The notes: generated by a model not told the origin, from the letters alone. Positions 32,683 through 42,783 are shown, numbered from the stretch's first letter. The stretch: 44,253 bases of DNA from Chloroflexota bacterium (GCA_024277135.1 JAJRVV010000191.1:1-44253); one strand, 5' to 3'. Program-made: numbers and translations.

Positions 32683-33816
32683 ATGAAACTCACTACCTTC
32701 ACCTATCAAAAAAATAGCGGCTGGTCACGGCCGTTCCCGGCAGCCGATTCCGACCAGACGCTCGTCATTATTTTCGGTTCGCCTTCTTTTTGCCGCCAGC
32801 CGCAGCCGATCATGGCGCTGGCGGCAGCTTACCCGAACAGCCATCTGGTCGGCTGCTCCACCGCCGGCGAAATTTTTGACCGGGAGGTGTTGGATGACAG
32901 CCTGGCGGTGGCGGTGGTGGAATTTGAACATACCTGGCTGAGAACGGCCATCTCCGCCATCAGCGCCGCCACTTCCTACCCGGCCGGGATGGCCCTGGCC
33001 CGCAAACTGAATCAAGATGATTTGCGCGCCATATTTGTGCTGTCCGACGGCATTGATGTGAATGGTTCGGAACTGGTGCGTGGGTTGAATTCGGTATTGC
33101 CGGCCCACATCGTCGTCACCGGCGGACTGGCTGGCGACGGCGACCAGTTTGAGTACGCCTGGACAATCAGTGACGGCCGTCCCCACCCGGACCAGGTAAC
33201 GGCCGTCGGTTTATATGGGGATAGGGTACAAGTGGGACACGGCTCCAAAGGGGGCTGGGACATTTTTGGCCCGGAACGGCGGGTCACCCGCTCAGATGGG
33301 CACATTTTGTATGGGTTGGACGGCCGTCCCGCCCTGCAATTGTACAAAGAATACCTGGGCGATATGGCGGATGGTCTGCCCGCCGCCGGCTTGCTGTTCC
33401 CGCTGGCCTTGCGCGCTGCCCGCGGCGACCAGAAACAAATCGTGCGCACCATATTGGGCATTGACGAAGCCGGCAGCGCCCTTGTCTTTGCCGGAGACAT
33501 CCCCCAAGGATATTGGGCGCAGCTCATGAAAGCCAATTTCGACCGGCTGGTAGATGGCGCGCATCAGGCGGCCGTCATCACCCGGCAAAACAACCCTGAC
33601 GTGACCGCTGCCTTGTGTCTGGCTGTGAGCTGTGTGGGGCGGCGGCTGGTTTTAGGCGAGCGCGCCGAAGAAGAGCTGGAAGCCGTGCTTGACGCTTTGC
33701 CGGAAAACACGCGCCAGATTGGGCTTTATTCCTACGGCGAGATTTCCCCTTTTGGCATCGGTCACTGCGATTTGCACAATCAAACAATGACCCTGACCAC
33801 GATTACCGAGGCTTGA
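32683..33816 (+). CDS. FIST domain sensory protein
   Basis: A 377-residue protein with the FIST N domain (VIIFGSPSFC, HLVGCSTAGEIF, VVTGGLAGDG, about 10-220) and FIST C domain (ALQLYKEYLGD, about 225-365, ending GLYSYGEISPFG). FIST domains are proposed small-ligand sensors, probably for amino acids, that partner histidine kinases or chemoreceptors. Here it is followed after one base by a PAS-kinase and preceded by a hybrid kinase, so the three likely form one signalling unit. No membrane segments. Confidence 0.93.
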   Translation: MKLTTFTYQKNSGWSRPFPAADSDQTLVIIFGSPSFCRQPQPIMALAAAYPNSHLVGCSTAGEIFDREVLDDSLAVAVVEFEHTWLRTAISAISAATSYPAGMALARKLNQDDLRAIFVLSDGIDVNGSELVRGLNSVLPAHIVVTGGLAGDGDQFEYAWTISDGRPHPDQVTAVGLYGDRVQVGHGSKGGWDIFGPERRVTRSDGHILYGLDGRPALQLYKEYLGDMADGLPAAGLLFPLALRAARGDQKQIVRTILGIDEAGSALVFAGDIPQGYWAQLMKANFDRLVDGAHQAAVITRQNNPDVTAALCLAVSCVGRRLVLGERAEEELEAVLDALPENTRQIGLYSYGEISPFGIGHCDLHNQTMTLTTITEA

Positions 33817-33817
33817 C

Positions 33818-35602
33818 ATGGAACTCCACCGGGCGCTGGCGCGGCAACTGCGCCGATTGCAATTGGATGAAAACACTCCGCCAACTTTAACCCAGTGGCA
33901 AGAGCTTTTACAGCGCATTAATCGCTCTTACACGCAGTCCGACCAGGATCGTTATCTGATTGAACGGTCACTTACCATCTCTTCCCGCGAGATGGGCGAG
34001 TTGTATGAGCGGTTACGCCTCTCCACTGAAGGACAGATTGCGGCGGAACGAGATAAATTGCAGGCGATCATCGCCTCTTTGGGGGAAGGGTTGTGCGCAC
34101 TGGACGCCGACGGCCGTCTTATGTTCATCAATCCTGCCGGCCAACAATTGTTGGGCTGGGACGATGACGAGTTTGTAGGCCAGCCCATTTTGGGCAAAAT
34201 CCGCCCGGCGCATTGCGCGCCCGCCAATACGGAACTGTTTACTTTGCTTAAACGAGGACTGCCGTTCTCGCAAGAAAACGGCCGGTTGCTGCGGCGAGAC
34301 GGCTCCCAATTTGCTGCCAGTTACCTGCTCAATCCGATGATACAGGGGGATGATTTTCAAGGCGTCGTCCTCGTGTTCCAGGACATCACCGAGCGCAAAA
34401 AGGCGGCGGCGGAATTGGAACAATCCCTCTCCTTGCTGCAAGCCACTTTCAACGCCACGGCTGACGGTATTCTGGCAGTTGATCAGGAGGGGCAGAGCAT
34501 CGCTCTTAACCAGCGGCTCATTGAGATGTGGGGATTGCCCACCGAGCATGTTTTAGCGCGGGATGACGCCAAAATGGAGGCGCATGTCCTCAATCAGTTG
34601 CTTGATCCACAAGAATTTCTGGCCCGTATTCGAGAAATCCAGCACAACCCGGAGGTGGAGAGCTGGGACATCGTGTATCTCAAGGACGGCCGTGTATTTG
34701 AGCGTTACTCCATGCCCCCGCATGTCGGTCCTGACATTGTGGGCCGGGTGTGGGATTTCCGAGACATCACCGAACAAAAACGTGCCGAAGCCGATCTGCA
34801 ACAGGAAAAGGAGCGGGCCGAAGCCGCCAGCCGGGCCAAGAGCACATTCTTGGCCAATATGAGCCATGAACTGCGTACCCCGCTTACGACTATCATCGGC
34901 TATAGCGAACTGCTGCAGGAGCAGGCGGAACAAATGGGGCGACAGGGGATGGCTGGCCAGCTGCAAAAAATCGAAGCGTCCGCCAATCATCTGCTGGCGA
35001 TTATCAGCGACATATTGGACATGTCCCGCATCGAAGCCGGGCGTATTCAGCTTTATCTGGAAAAGTTTCAGGTGGAAACGATGCTGGATGATGTGGTTTC
35101 GGCAATCGGCCCGGCGATTTCGCAGAATGATAACCAATTTCAACTGGACTTGGAACCTGATTTGGGCGTCATGTACAGCGACCCCACCCGCATCCGGCAG
35201 GTACTCATCAACTTGCTCGCCAATGCCGCCAAATTCACCCAGAACGGCCGTGTAGTTTTGCAGGTCAGACGCGAATCGCGGCCGTTCAGCGCTCGTCAAG
35301 AAAATTGGCTGCTGTTTCGGGTGATAGACACGGGCATTGGCATGACCAAGGCGCAGTTGGCGGCCATTTTCCAGCCGTTTGTGCAAGTAGACTCTTCCCC
35401 CACACGCAAGTATGAAGGCGCCGGGTTGGGTCTGGTTATCAGTCAGCGTTTTTGTACCATGCTGGGCGGTGACATTTCGGCTACCAGCAAGATGGGCAAA
35501 GGTTCCGTTTTCACCGTCCAACTCCCGGCCATTGTGCGTAAAAAGACGGCGCCCTTGCTTTCCCCGGAAGAAACGGCCGTTCGCGCCCCGGCTAAAAACT
35601 AA
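33818..35602 (+). CDS. PAS-domain histidine kinase
   Basis: A 594-residue kinase: a coiled N-terminus (1-80), PAS1 (about 80-190, ending VLVFQDITERKKAAAEL), PAS2 (about 205-320, ending VWDFRDITEQKRAE), HisKA with His350 (NMSHELRTP), and HATPase with NLLANAAKF, DTGIGM and GAGLGL. No transmembrane segment is present, so signals must be cytoplasmic. The ATG lies one base after the FIST stop, so translation is coupled. No dedicated response regulator with an output domain is encoded next to it; the receiver of the upstream hybrid kinase could be its target. Confidence 0.93.
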   Translation: MELHRALARQLRRLQLDENTPPTLTQWQELLQRINRSYTQSDQDRYLIERSLTISSREMGELYERLRLSTEGQIAAERDKLQAIIASLGEGLCALDADGRLMFINPAGQQLLGWDDDEFVGQPILGKIRPAHCAPANTELFTLLKRGLPFSQENGRLLRRDGSQFAASYLLNPMIQGDDFQGVVLVFQDITERKKAAAELEQSLSLLQATFNATADGILAVDQEGQSIALNQRLIEMWGLPTEHVLARDDAKMEAHVLNQLLDPQEFLARIREIQHNPEVESWDIVYLKDGRVFERYSMPPHVGPDIVGRVWDFRDITEQKRAEADLQQEKERAEAASRAKSTFLANMSHELRTPLTTIIGYSELLQEQAEQMGRQGMAGQLQKIEASANHLLAIISDILDMSRIEAGRIQLYLEKFQVETMLDDVVSAIGPAISQNDNQFQLDLEPDLGVMYSDPTRIRQVLINLLANAAKFTQNGRVVLQVRRESRPFSARQENWLLFRVIDTGIGMTKAQLAAIFQPFVQVDSSPTRKYEGAGLGLVISQRFCTMLGGDISATSKMGKGSVFTVQLPAIVRKKTAPLLSPEETAVRAPAKN

Positions 35603-35643
35603 CACGCAAAAACGCAAATTTATTCGGGTCTCCCGTTATTCCG

Positions 35644-36309
35644 TCAACGCTTCGCTAACCGCGCTTTCATTCGCCGTTGAGCGCGCAAAAACCATTGCTT
35701 GATCGGCCCTACCCGCAGCAGCAGCAAAATCAGCATCACCGAGCCATACAAAATCGGCCGGGTATACACATTCTTCACCAACCAAAAGAAGTGAATCAGC
35801 CCCAACCCGCCAATTAAATATACCAGCTTGTGCAGCCGCTTCCAATTCTTACCCAGGCGGCGCATGCCCCACTTGTTTGAGGTGAGCGCCAGCGGAATCA
35901 AAATCAGGTAAGCGGCAAAACCCACCAACACATACCGCTGTTCAAAAATACCCTCCAGGATAAATTCCCAATCCAGCCCATAATCCAGCCAGGCAAATGA
36001 CCACAGGTGGATATTGACATAAAGGAACATGTACAATCCCAGCGTGCGGCGCAAAGGCAGCAGTTGTTTCCAGCCAAACACGATCTTGGCCGGCGTCACC
36101 GCCAACGTCAAAAGCAACGAGATCAGCGTGATTCTGCCGGTGCGTAAAATCACGGCCCGCACTGGATCAACGCCCAGCAAATCCTGCTGATATTGCCAGC
36201 CCATCCAGAGCAGCGGCAACAGAGATCCGGCATGTGTCGCTATCCGCAGAATCTGGCGAACGGTTTGCCGGCTAAGTTTATTCCGTCGAATTGAAAGCGT
36301 CGCGTCCAT
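35644..36309 (-). CDS. msrQ: MsrQ-like haem membrane subunit of methionine sulfoxide reductase
   Basis: A 221-residue membrane protein with about six helices. Candidate haem ligands are His in ATHAGSLLPLL, in YVNIHLWSFAW and in RLHKLVYLIGGLGLIHFF. Size, topology and helix spacing fit MsrQ/YedZ, which hands electrons from the quinone pool to MsrP. It starts on the last base of msrP (one-base overlap), as in the known msrPQ pair. This confirms the assignment more than the sequence alone. Confidence 0.88.
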   Translation of the reverse strand: MDATLSIRRNKLSRQTVRQILRIATHAGSLLPLLWMGWQYQQDLLGVDPVRAVILRTGRITLISLLLTLAVTPAKIVFGWKQLLPLRRTLGLYMFLYVNIHLWSFAWLDYGLDWEFILEGIFEQRYVLVGFAAYLILIPLALTSNKWGMRRLGKNWKRLHKLVYLIGGLGLIHFFWLVKNVYTRPILYGSVMLILLLLRVGPIKQWFLRAQRRMKARLAKR

Positions 36310-37328
36310 TAGAAATTCACCCGCAAATCCATGCCGTCATACAAATGGGCTACTTGTTCCTCATAACCGTTAAACATGAGGGTGCGGCGACGGCCGCGTT
36401 CGCCAATGCGCCGCTCCGAACCCTGTGACCAGCGGGGATGGTCTACGTCGGGGTTGACGTTGGCGTAAAAACCATACTCGTTAGCGGCGGCGGCCATCCA
36501 CAAGGAACGGGGCATGTCAGCCGCTAAATCAATGCGCACGATGGATTTGATGCTCTTGAAACCGTACTTCCAGGGCACAACCAGGCGGACGGGCGCTCCA
36601 TTTTGCGGCAGCAACGTTTCGCCGTAAAGTCCGGTAGCCAGCAGCGTCAAATCGTGCATCGCCTCATCCAGCCGCAGCCCTTCGACATAAGGCCATTCAA
36701 ACCAGGCGCTGCGTTGGCCGGGCATGTTGTCTGGATCGTTGATCGTCTCAAAGCGGACAAATTTGGCGTCGGCCGTCGGTTCTACCTCGTTCAGCAGCTT
36801 AGCCAGGGGAAAACCAAGCCAGGGGATGACCATTGACCACGCTTCGACGCAGCGCAGGCGGTAAATGCGCTCTTCTTGGTCGAATCCACGCAGAGCATCC
36901 AGATCATACACACCCGGATTCTGCACCAGCCCGCCCACTTCAATCTGCCAGGGGGAGGTGGGATAGTCGGCCGCTGCCTGGGCCACTTCTTCTTTGTCCA
37001 GCGTAAATTCGTAGTAATTGTTGTAATTGGTGATTTCCTCGAAACTGTTGAGGGGATCGCCCAACTCATCCGCTTCTGGGCGCGGGGGCAGGGCGGCGGC
37101 TGCGCCGCCGGTTGTCTGGGAAGCTGCGGCCGTTGGCGGCGCGATGGTGGGGGAGACGGCCGTGCTGGTGGCCGCCGGGTCGTTTGAACCGGGGGCGCAC
37201 GCCGCTAACAAAGAACCGGCTGCCGCCGCTGCCGCCCCTTTCATGAAATTGCGCCGGTTTAGATAAATGGAATGGGGCGTAATTTCAGACGAAGGAATCT
37301 CGATACCAGTTTTTTTCTTGATTAACAT
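36309..37328 (-). CDS. msrP: MsrP molybdopterin methionine sulfoxide reductase
   Basis: A 339-residue exported oxidoreductase. LNRRNFMKG at about 23-31 is a twin-arginine signal, with an LAAC lipobox just after it, so it may be an anchored lipoprotein. The molybdenum-ligand cysteine is Cys160 in [15 protein letters not shown], and [12 protein letters not shown] is the characteristic C-terminal segment. It reduces oxidised methionine in extracytoplasmic proteins, using electrons from MsrQ encoded directly downstream. The Tat signal plus lipobox is worth noting. The start has AAGGTGACTCT before the ATG. Confidence 0.92.
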   Translation of the reverse strand: MLIKKKTGIEIPSSEITPHSIYLNRRNFMKGAAAAAAGSLLAACAPGSNDPAATSTAVSPTIAPPTAAASQTTGGAAAALPPRPEADELGDPLNSFEEITNYNNYYEFTLDKEEVAQAAADYPTSPWQIEVGGLVQNPGVYDLDALRGFDQEERIYRLRCVEAWSMVIPWLGFPLAKLLNEVEPTADAKFVRFETINDPDNMPGQRSAWFEWPYVEGLRLDEAMHDLTLLATGLYGETLLPQNGAPVRLVVPWKYGFKSIKSIVRIDLAADMPRSLWMAAAANEYGFYANVNPDVDHPRWSQGSERRIGERGRRRTLMFNGYEEQVAHLYDGMDLRVNF

Positions 37329-37455
37329 AGAGTCACCTTAACCTGTCAATAGACGCGGTCAGCTCCTTGTTTTTGACCACTACGACCCAGATTAACGCAA
37401 ACTTATTACAATTCTCTAAAAAATGGATGATCAAATGATGACAAAAAGCCTACAC

Positions 37456-37488
37456 AGACATCCGATTTCTCCAAGAAATCGGATGTCT
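37456..37488. repeat. Palindromic repeat AGACATCCGATTTC, copy 2
   Basis: Identical to the element at 24059: two 14-base perfectly paired arms around TCCAA. It lies immediately downstream of the alpha/beta hydrolase stop, where it could act as a terminator. Confidence 0.9.
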
Positions 37489-37490
37489 TG

Positions 37491-38315
37491 TCAAAGCCCC
37501 CGCAGAAAATCAAGCATGATTTCCGCCACCTGAGACGGCCGTTCCATGGGAACCATATGCCCCGACTCCGCTATCTGCACAAACTGCGCCTGCGGCTGCA
37601 TCTTTTGCCATAACTGCCACGCTTCAGGGTATACGGTGTCCGATTCTTCGGCGCGGATAGCCAGGGTGGGATGCGTCACCTGGGGAATAAACTGCCACAC
37701 ATCACGGGGAAATTTGACATAGATATGCGCTTCCCACTCGCGCAAATAGGTCAATGCCACCCCGCCATCAAGATTTTCATGCAATGCGTGATTGACATAA
37801 TCCCACAACGCGCTATCTGACCAACGGCTGAAGTTGGGTTTAGCCCGAAAATGGTCAAAGGCGGCCTGACGGCTGGGCCATTGATACCGCCGCCGCCGGG
37901 TGCGTTTCACCAAAGGTAAACTTTCAATGACGTTTGGCTCGCTGTTAACCAGATCGATGATGGATGGCGACAAGAATACGGGTTCAATGAGAACCAAAGC
38001 GCGGAAGAGCGACGGCCGTTTCAGCGAAGCCAGCATCGTCGCCACCGCCCCGGAAGAAAGCCCTGCTCCGATCACATCCCGCCACCCCTGCTGGTCAAAA
38101 AAGCGAATGAGATCATCCGCCAACAAATGCCAGCTATCCAACGCTTGGGGACGGCTGTTGTTCCATAACGGCCGTTGGCACATGCCAAACACCCGATAAT
38201 GGCGGGTCAACGGCTGCGCAAACTGGCGGAACGTCGCTGGCGTAAATCCATTGGGATGGGCAAAATGTAAAATCGGCCCCTCGCCGCCGAACTCAAAAAA
38301 AGGGATTTCAAACAT
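37491..38315 (-). CDS. Alpha/beta hydrolase
   Basis: A 274-residue hydrolase. HFAHPNGFTPATFR forms the oxyanion-side loop, GAGLSSGAVATML carries the nucleophile Ser in a G-x-S-S-G-like elbow, and the C-terminal ESGHMVPMERP holds the catalytic His. The catalytic acid is probably an Asp or Glu in AIRAEESDTVYPE. Substrate cannot be read. GGAGTAGTTGGTT precedes this ATG, so the TTG six bases upstream is not used. It is monocistronic, ending at the palindromic repeat. Confidence 0.88.
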   Translation of the reverse strand: MFEIPFFEFGGEGPILHFAHPNGFTPATFRQFAQPLTRHYRVFGMCQRPLWNNSRPQALDSWHLLADDLIRFFDQQGWRDVIGAGLSSGAVATMLASLKRPSLFRALVLIEPVFLSPSIIDLVNSEPNVIESLPLVKRTRRRRYQWPSRQAAFDHFRAKPNFSRWSDSALWDYVNHALHENLDGGVALTYLREWEAHIYVKFPRDVWQFIPQVTHPTLAIRAEESDTVYPEAWQLWQKMQPQAQFVQIAESGHMVPMERPSQVAEIMLDFLRGL

Positions 38316-38552
38316 AACCAACTACTCCAAACTCGGTGCGTCTTGCATCACGCATCCTACGCCAGCATCTCGTCTGACGCAAGAAATAAACGCTTTCGAC
38401 CAAGGTATTCATCGCGTGGTAAACTGCAAGTTAACAGGTCGCTCGCATACCTGCACACCTGCACACATTCACGTGTTAAATCAAATGATAATGTTACCGA
38501 ACTGTCCTCCTCCTTTTCCTGAACCTTAAAATATGCATCGATATTAGTCTCA

Positions 38553-38921
38553 TTGTTGGTGGGTTGGGGCAACCAGGGTCTCCTTTCCAAATATTACAAT
38601 AGCGTGGCCGAAAAAGCATTACCGGCGGTTATACTGGGTCTGGTGGCTCGTGTCGGCGAGGTGAACGGGAAGCGCATCGATCTGCCCAAGTCTATCGTGC
38701 GCGTTCACCCCAAAGACCCCAGTGAAGCAACCCTTAAAGAGGAATTGCTCAAACAGGCGCGGCGTGTCTTGCAACCGCAGGAAATCATGCTGGCCGATGC
38801 CGGATTCAAAATAAAATCATGTCACGAAGCCCAGATAGGAGGGTAGAAAACCGACCAAGGGGCCGCGTGTTCGTCCCCTGGCGCGAACGTACAAGGAGAA
38901 GGAAATCGCGGCCACACCACC
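38553..38921 (+). pseudogene. DDE transposase remnant, frameshifted
   Basis: Frame one encodes LKEELLKQARRVLQPQEIML and LADAGFKI, the catalytic-Asp segment of a DDE transposase, ending at a stop at 38844. A second frame then encodes RKPTKGPRVRPLARTYKEKE and IAATPP, the continuation of the same family. Part between them is deleted. No inverted repeats or intact ends are visible. It interrupts a cyclase gene whose tail follows. Confidence 0.65.
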
Positions 38922-39068
38922 CTGCTAGGCCAAGAGATCCTCATCGTGGAACACATGACCCGCCTGCAACTTTTGCCGGACAGCGGTTTTCGCTTCTACG
39001 CCGTGCCGGTGAAGGTGGCCGGCATGGGCACTTTTCCGGTGCGGGCGTTTAGGTTGGTACACGGATGA
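38922..39068 (+). pseudogene. Cyclase (kynurenine formamidase-like) C-terminal fragment
   Basis: The frame LLGQEILIVEHMTRLQLLPD and FRFYAVPVKVAGMGTFPVRA is the usual end of cyclase-family metal hydrolases. It joins directly to the transposase remnant, so the rest of the gene was lost by insertion or deletion. About 48 codons remain. Confidence 0.55.
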
Positions 39069-39143
39069 AACGGATTTGACGGATTCGGACGGGTTTTTCT
39101 TTGTTCTATCCGTGAAAATCAGTTCGATCCGTTCCATCCGTGT
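39056..39143. repeat. Imperfect palindrome ACACGGATGAAACGGAT
   Basis: ACACGGATGAAACGGATTTGACGG at the left and its approximate complement ATCCGTTCCATCCGTGT at the right could pair into a long hairpin. This is a third word family of spacer repeats and lies between the cyclase fragment and the kinase gene. Confidence 0.65.
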
Positions 39144-39150
39144 TGCTATT

Positions 39151-39675
39151 CTAACTTTTCTGACAAGCCGCCAGGTAAGCCAGCACGGCCGTCACATTCT
39201 CAGCCAACGGCCGTCCCGCATCCACCACCAATCGCTTTTCTTGCCACGGTTCAAAATAGTTTTTCACCTTTTCCACATCCGCCCAACTCAACTCATGCCA
39301 GCCGGGAATGCCGCGGGCACGGCCGTGCAGCCGGGCTTTATGCACTGTCTCGTCAGAGCAAACACACTCAATCACCCGCCAATCTGCGCCATGTTTGGCC
39401 GCCATCGTCCGCCACTGGGCGCGAATCCGCTCAAAGCTGGCTGCGCTGTCCAGGATAACCGATTGCCCCATCTCCATCTGTCGTTGAGCCAGCGATGTCA
39501 ACAGGTCATAACTGGCATAGCCCAACCGCTCCGATTGGGTCAGGCCGGCCTGTACCAGCGCCCCTTGTAACCAATCTTTGGCAAAGATGGGAACAGCCAA
39601 CCGGCGGGCGACCGCTTCCGCCAGCGTGCTTTTGCCCGTTCCCGGCAAACCGGTGAAAACGATGAATTGACGCAT
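39151..39675 (-). CDS. P-loop AAA-type kinase
   Basis: A 174-residue ATP-binding protein. The Walker A motif GLPGTGKST is at about residues 8-16, with LDSAASFERIRAQW as a lid-like segment and RARGIPGW near the end. Size and motifs fit small zeta-toxin/adenylyl-kinase-like phosphotransferases of unknown substrate. GAGGAAAAGCGTG precedes this ATG, preferred to an upstream in-frame one. No partner gene is adjacent. Confidence 0.85.
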   Translation of the reverse strand: MRQFIVFTGLPGTGKSTLAEAVARRLAVPIFAKDWLQGALVQAGLTQSERLGYASYDLLTSLAQRQMEMGQSVILDSAASFERIRAQWRTMAAKHGADWRVIECVCSDETVHKARLHGRARGIPGWHELSWADVEKVKNYFEPWQEKRLVVDAGRPLAENVTAVLAYLAACQKS

Positions 39676-39762
39676 CACGCTTTTCCTCCGTATCAACTGT
39701 AGCACAATCGCAATCCTTAAAATCTACGAAACTTCACTGGTTGACGGCCGTGCCTTCTGGTA

Positions 39763-39774
39763 GAATAGATGTTC
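39763..39774. promoter_or_regulatory. Candidate LexA-type operator upstream of uvrA
   Basis: GAATAGATGTTC matches the Gram-positive LexA box GAAC-N4-GTTC with one mismatch. It lies 109 bases before the uvrA ATG, a DNA repair gene often under SOS control. TTGACG (39741) and TAGAAT (39761) are nearby promoter-like words but are spaced only 14 bases apart. The LexA site of this organism is unknown, so this is tentative. Confidence 0.35.
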
Positions 39775-39794
39775 TGCATATTGCCTGACCGTAC

Positions 39795-39857
39795 GGGCGA
39801 GGCAGTTGGAGCGACATTGTGTTGGCCCAACCAACTTGCTCCCCAACTGCCTCGCCC
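39795..39857. promoter_or_regulatory. Long hairpin in the uvrA leader
   Basis: The arms GGGCGAGGCAGTTGG and CCAACTGCCTCGCCC are perfectly complementary over 15 bases, and AGC/GCT extends the pairing after a CC bulge. The loop itself can form a small GTTGG/CCAAC stem. It ends 25 bases before the uvrA ATG and may act on transcript stability or translation. Confidence 0.65.
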
Positions 39858-39882
39858 CAACCTTTCAACCAGAGAAACCCTT

Positions 39883-42783
39883 ATGTCACTCGACAAAATC
39901 ATCGTGCGCGGCGCGCGCGAACACAACCTGAAAAATCTCGACGTGGAAATTCCCCGTGACAAGCTGGTCGTCATCACCGGCATCTCCGGCTCCGGCAAAT
40001 CCTCCCTCGCCTTCGACACCATTTTCGCCGAAGGGCAGCGGCGCTACGTCGAATCCCTCTCCGCCTATGCCCGCCAGTTTTTGGGGCAGATGGAGAAGCC
40101 GGATGTAGACCAGATTGAAGGACTCAGCCCGGCCGTCTCCATTGACCAGAAAGGCGTCAGCCAAAACCCGCGCTCGACGGTGGGAACCGTCACCGAGGTT
40201 TACGACTACCTGCGCCTGCTCTTCGCCCGCGCCGGCACGCCCCACTGCCCCGAATGCGGCCGTCCCGTCATGCCCCAATCGGCCGATCAGATCGTGAATG
40301 ATGTGCTGAAAATGCCGCAGAACGGCCGTATCCAAATCCTGGCCCCCCTCATCAAAGACCGCAAAGGGCATCATCAAAGCGTGTTTGCCGACATCCGCAA
40401 GTCCGGCTTCGTCCGCGTCCGCGTCAACGGCCAAGTGTACCAGGTGGATGAAGAAATCAAGCTGGATCGGTACAAAAACCACACCATCGAAGCGGTGGTA
40501 GACCGGCTGGTCATCCGCCACGATACTCATGATGCCAGCGAGGAAGCCCAGGCCGCCCGCTCCCGCCTCACCGACTCCATCGAAACCGCCCTGCGGCTGG
40601 GGGGCGGCATCGTCATCATCAACGATGTCACCGACGCCGACAACCCGGCCGACCACCTCTATTCGGAGCATCTTTACTGTCCCTATGACGGCACCAGCAT
40701 CCTGGAAATCGAGCCGCGCACCTTCAGCTTCAACAGCCCGCATGGCGCCTGCCCCGCCTGCCAGGGCTTGGGCACAAAGAAGGAAATTGACCCCGATCTG
40801 GTCATCCCCAACAAGGGCCTGACGCTGGATGAAGGCGCCATCGTAGCCTGGCCGACGCAGGATAAAGCGGGCTATTACTGGCAACTGCTCAAGGCCACCG
40901 CCCTCCATTTCCACATCCCCATTGACCAACCCGTCGCCAAACTAAACGAGGCCCAGATGCGGGTACTGCTCTACGGCAGCGGGCAAGAGGAAGTATCCGT
41001 CATTTACATCAACCGGGATGGACACCGGCGGGAGTACAAGACCCGGTATGAAGGCGTCATCTCCAACCTGGAACGGCGCTATCTGGAATCCACTTCTGAT
41101 TATGTGCGTAATAAGCTGGAAGATTTCATGGTCAACCAGCCATGCAGCGTCTGCCGGGGAACCCGTTTGCGTCCGGTGGCGCTGGCGGTGACGGTGAACG
41201 GCCGTAACATCAATCAGGTCACCCGCGACGCCGTCATCAACATCCTGCCCTGGGCCGAAAAGATGCGAGACGCCGGCCGCACCCCGTTGACGCCGCGCCA
41301 GCAAATGATCGCCAAACCCATCCTCAAAGAAATCTGCGAGCGTCTGCAATTCATGATCAACGTCGGTCTCGACTATCTCACCCTGGATCGCACCGCCGGC
41401 ACCCTCAGCGGCGGCGAAGCCCAACGCATCCGCCTGGCCACCCAAATCGGCAGCCAGTTGATGGGCGTGCTTTACGTGCTGGACGAACCCAGCATCGGCT
41501 TGCACCAGCGGGATAACGCCCGGCTCATCCGCACCTTGCAAGGGATGCGCGACCTGGGCAACACCGTGCTTGTGGTCGAGCATGACGAAGACACCATGCG
41601 CCACGCCGATTGGATTATTGACCTGGGGCCGGGCGCGGGGCTGCATGGCGGCGAACTGGTGGCCGAAGGCACGCCGGAGGCCATTGCCGCCAATGAGGAA
41701 TCGCTGACAGGGGCTTATCTGAGCGGCCGTCAGCGCATCCCCATCCCTAAAAAGCGAAGAGCGGGCAGCGGGCAAAGCCTGATCATTCGCGACGCCAGCC
41801 AGAACAATTTGAAGGACGTGGATATTAAAATTCCGCTGGGCCAATTCGTCTGCATCACCGGCGTCAGCGGCAGCGGCAAAAGCTCCTTCATGATCGAGAT
41901 TTTGAGCAAACGGCTGCACCAGCATTTCTATAGATCAAAGGTTTTGCCAGGCAAGCACGCTGGCATTGACGGGCTGGAGCATCTGGATAAAGTGATTGAG
42001 ATTGATCAGAGCGCCATCGGCCGTACCCCACGTTCCAACCCGGCCACCTACACCAATCTGTTCAACCCCATCCGCGAACTGTTTGCCACCCTGCCGGAGA
42101 GCAAGATGCGCGGCTACAAGCCGGGGCGGTTCAGCTTTAACGTGAAGGGCGGCCGTTGCGAAGCGTGCCAGGGTCAGGGGCAAAACCGGATCGAAATGCA
42201 GTTTTTGCCCGACATTTACGTGCCTTGCGATATTTGTGATGGGGCGCGCTACAATCGGGAGACGCTGCAAGTGGCCTACAAAGGGCTAAACATCGCCCAG
42301 GTGTTGGAAATGAGCGTGGCCGAAGCGGTGCAGTTTTTCGAGAACATCCCCCGCATTCGGCGAAAGCTGGACACCTTGATGGATGTGGGGTTGGGGTATA
42401 TCCGTTTGGGACAACCGGCGCCCACCCTCAGCGGCGGCGAAGCGCAGCGGGTGAAGTTGAGCCGGGAACTGTCCAAAATCGCTACCGGCCGTACTATCTA
42501 CATTCTGGACGAGCCATCGGTGGGCCTGCATTCGCATGATGTGGCCCGGCTGATCAAAGCGTTGAACCGGCTGGTGGACAAAGGGAATACGGTGGTCATC
42601 ATCGAGCATAACCTGGATATCATCAAGGTGGCCGACCATCTGATTGACCTGGGGCCGGAAGGGGGCGACCGGGGCGGCCAGATCATCGCTGAAGGCACGC
42701 CTGATGAGGTGGCGCAAGTAGATTCGTCATATACCGGACAATTTTTGAAAGCGTACATGAACGGGACGGCGAGCAGGAAGTGA
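39883..42783 (+). CDS. uvrA: Excinuclease ABC subunit A
   Basis: A 966-residue UvrA of normal length. The first ATP site is GISGSGKSS at 33-41, with zinc-binding cysteines in HCPECGRPV and in [12 protein letters not shown] signatures [12 protein letters not shown] and [12 protein letters not shown], and the second site GVSGSGKSS near residue 660, plus a second zinc module ([12 protein letters not shown]). It finds bulky DNA lesions and loads UvrB in nucleotide excision repair. A longer frame begins 114 bases upstream, but [18 protein letters not shown] is the conserved start. The leader has a hairpin and a possible LexA box. Confidence 0.97.
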   Translation: MSLDKIIVRGAREHNLKNLDVEIPRDKLVVITGISGSGKSSLAFDTIFAEGQRRYVESLSAYARQFLGQMEKPDVDQIEGLSPAVSIDQKGVSQNPRSTVGTVTEVYDYLRLLFARAGTPHCPECGRPVMPQSADQIVNDVLKMPQNGRIQILAPLIKDRKGHHQSVFADIRKSGFVRVRVNGQVYQVDEEIKLDRYKNHTIEAVVDRLVIRHDTHDASEEAQAARSRLTDSIETALRLGGGIVIINDVTDADNPADHLYSEHLYCPYDGTSILEIEPRTFSFNSPHGACPACQGLGTKKEIDPDLVIPNKGLTLDEGAIVAWPTQDKAGYYWQLLKATALHFHIPIDQPVAKLNEAQMRVLLYGSGQEEVSVIYINRDGHRREYKTRYEGVISNLERRYLESTSDYVRNKLEDFMVNQPCSVCRGTRLRPVALAVTVNGRNINQVTRDAVINILPWAEKMRDAGRTPLTPRQQMIAKPILKEICERLQFMINVGLDYLTLDRTAGTLSGGEAQRIRLATQIGSQLMGVLYVLDEPSIGLHQRDNARLIRTLQGMRDLGNTVLVVEHDEDTMRHADWIIDLGPGAGLHGGELVAEGTPEAIAANEESLTGAYLSGRQRIPIPKKRRAGSGQSLIIRDASQNNLKDVDIKIPLGQFVCITGVSGSGKSSFMIEILSKRLHQHFYRSKVLPGKHAGIDGLEHLDKVIEIDQSAIGRTPRSNPATYTNLFNPIRELFATLPESKMRGYKPGRFSFNVKGGRCEACQGQGQNRIEMQFLPDIYVPCDICDGARYNRETLQVAYKGLNIAQVLEMSVAEAVQFFENIPRIRRKLDTLMDVGLGYIRLGQPAPTLSGGEAQRVKLSRELSKIATGRTIYILDEPSVGLHSHDVARLIKALNRLVDKGNTVVIIEHNLDIIKVADHLIDLGPEGGDRGGQIIAEGTPDEVAQVDSSYTGQFLKAYMNGTASRK

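Noticed and set aside
39769..39882. 38-residue N-terminal extension of UvrA
   Set aside because: It would run through the leader hairpin, and conserved UvrA begins at [10 protein letters not shown].
40942..41925. Long minus-strand frames inside uvrA
   Set aside because: They are mirror frames of the highly conserved uvrA sequence and match no family.
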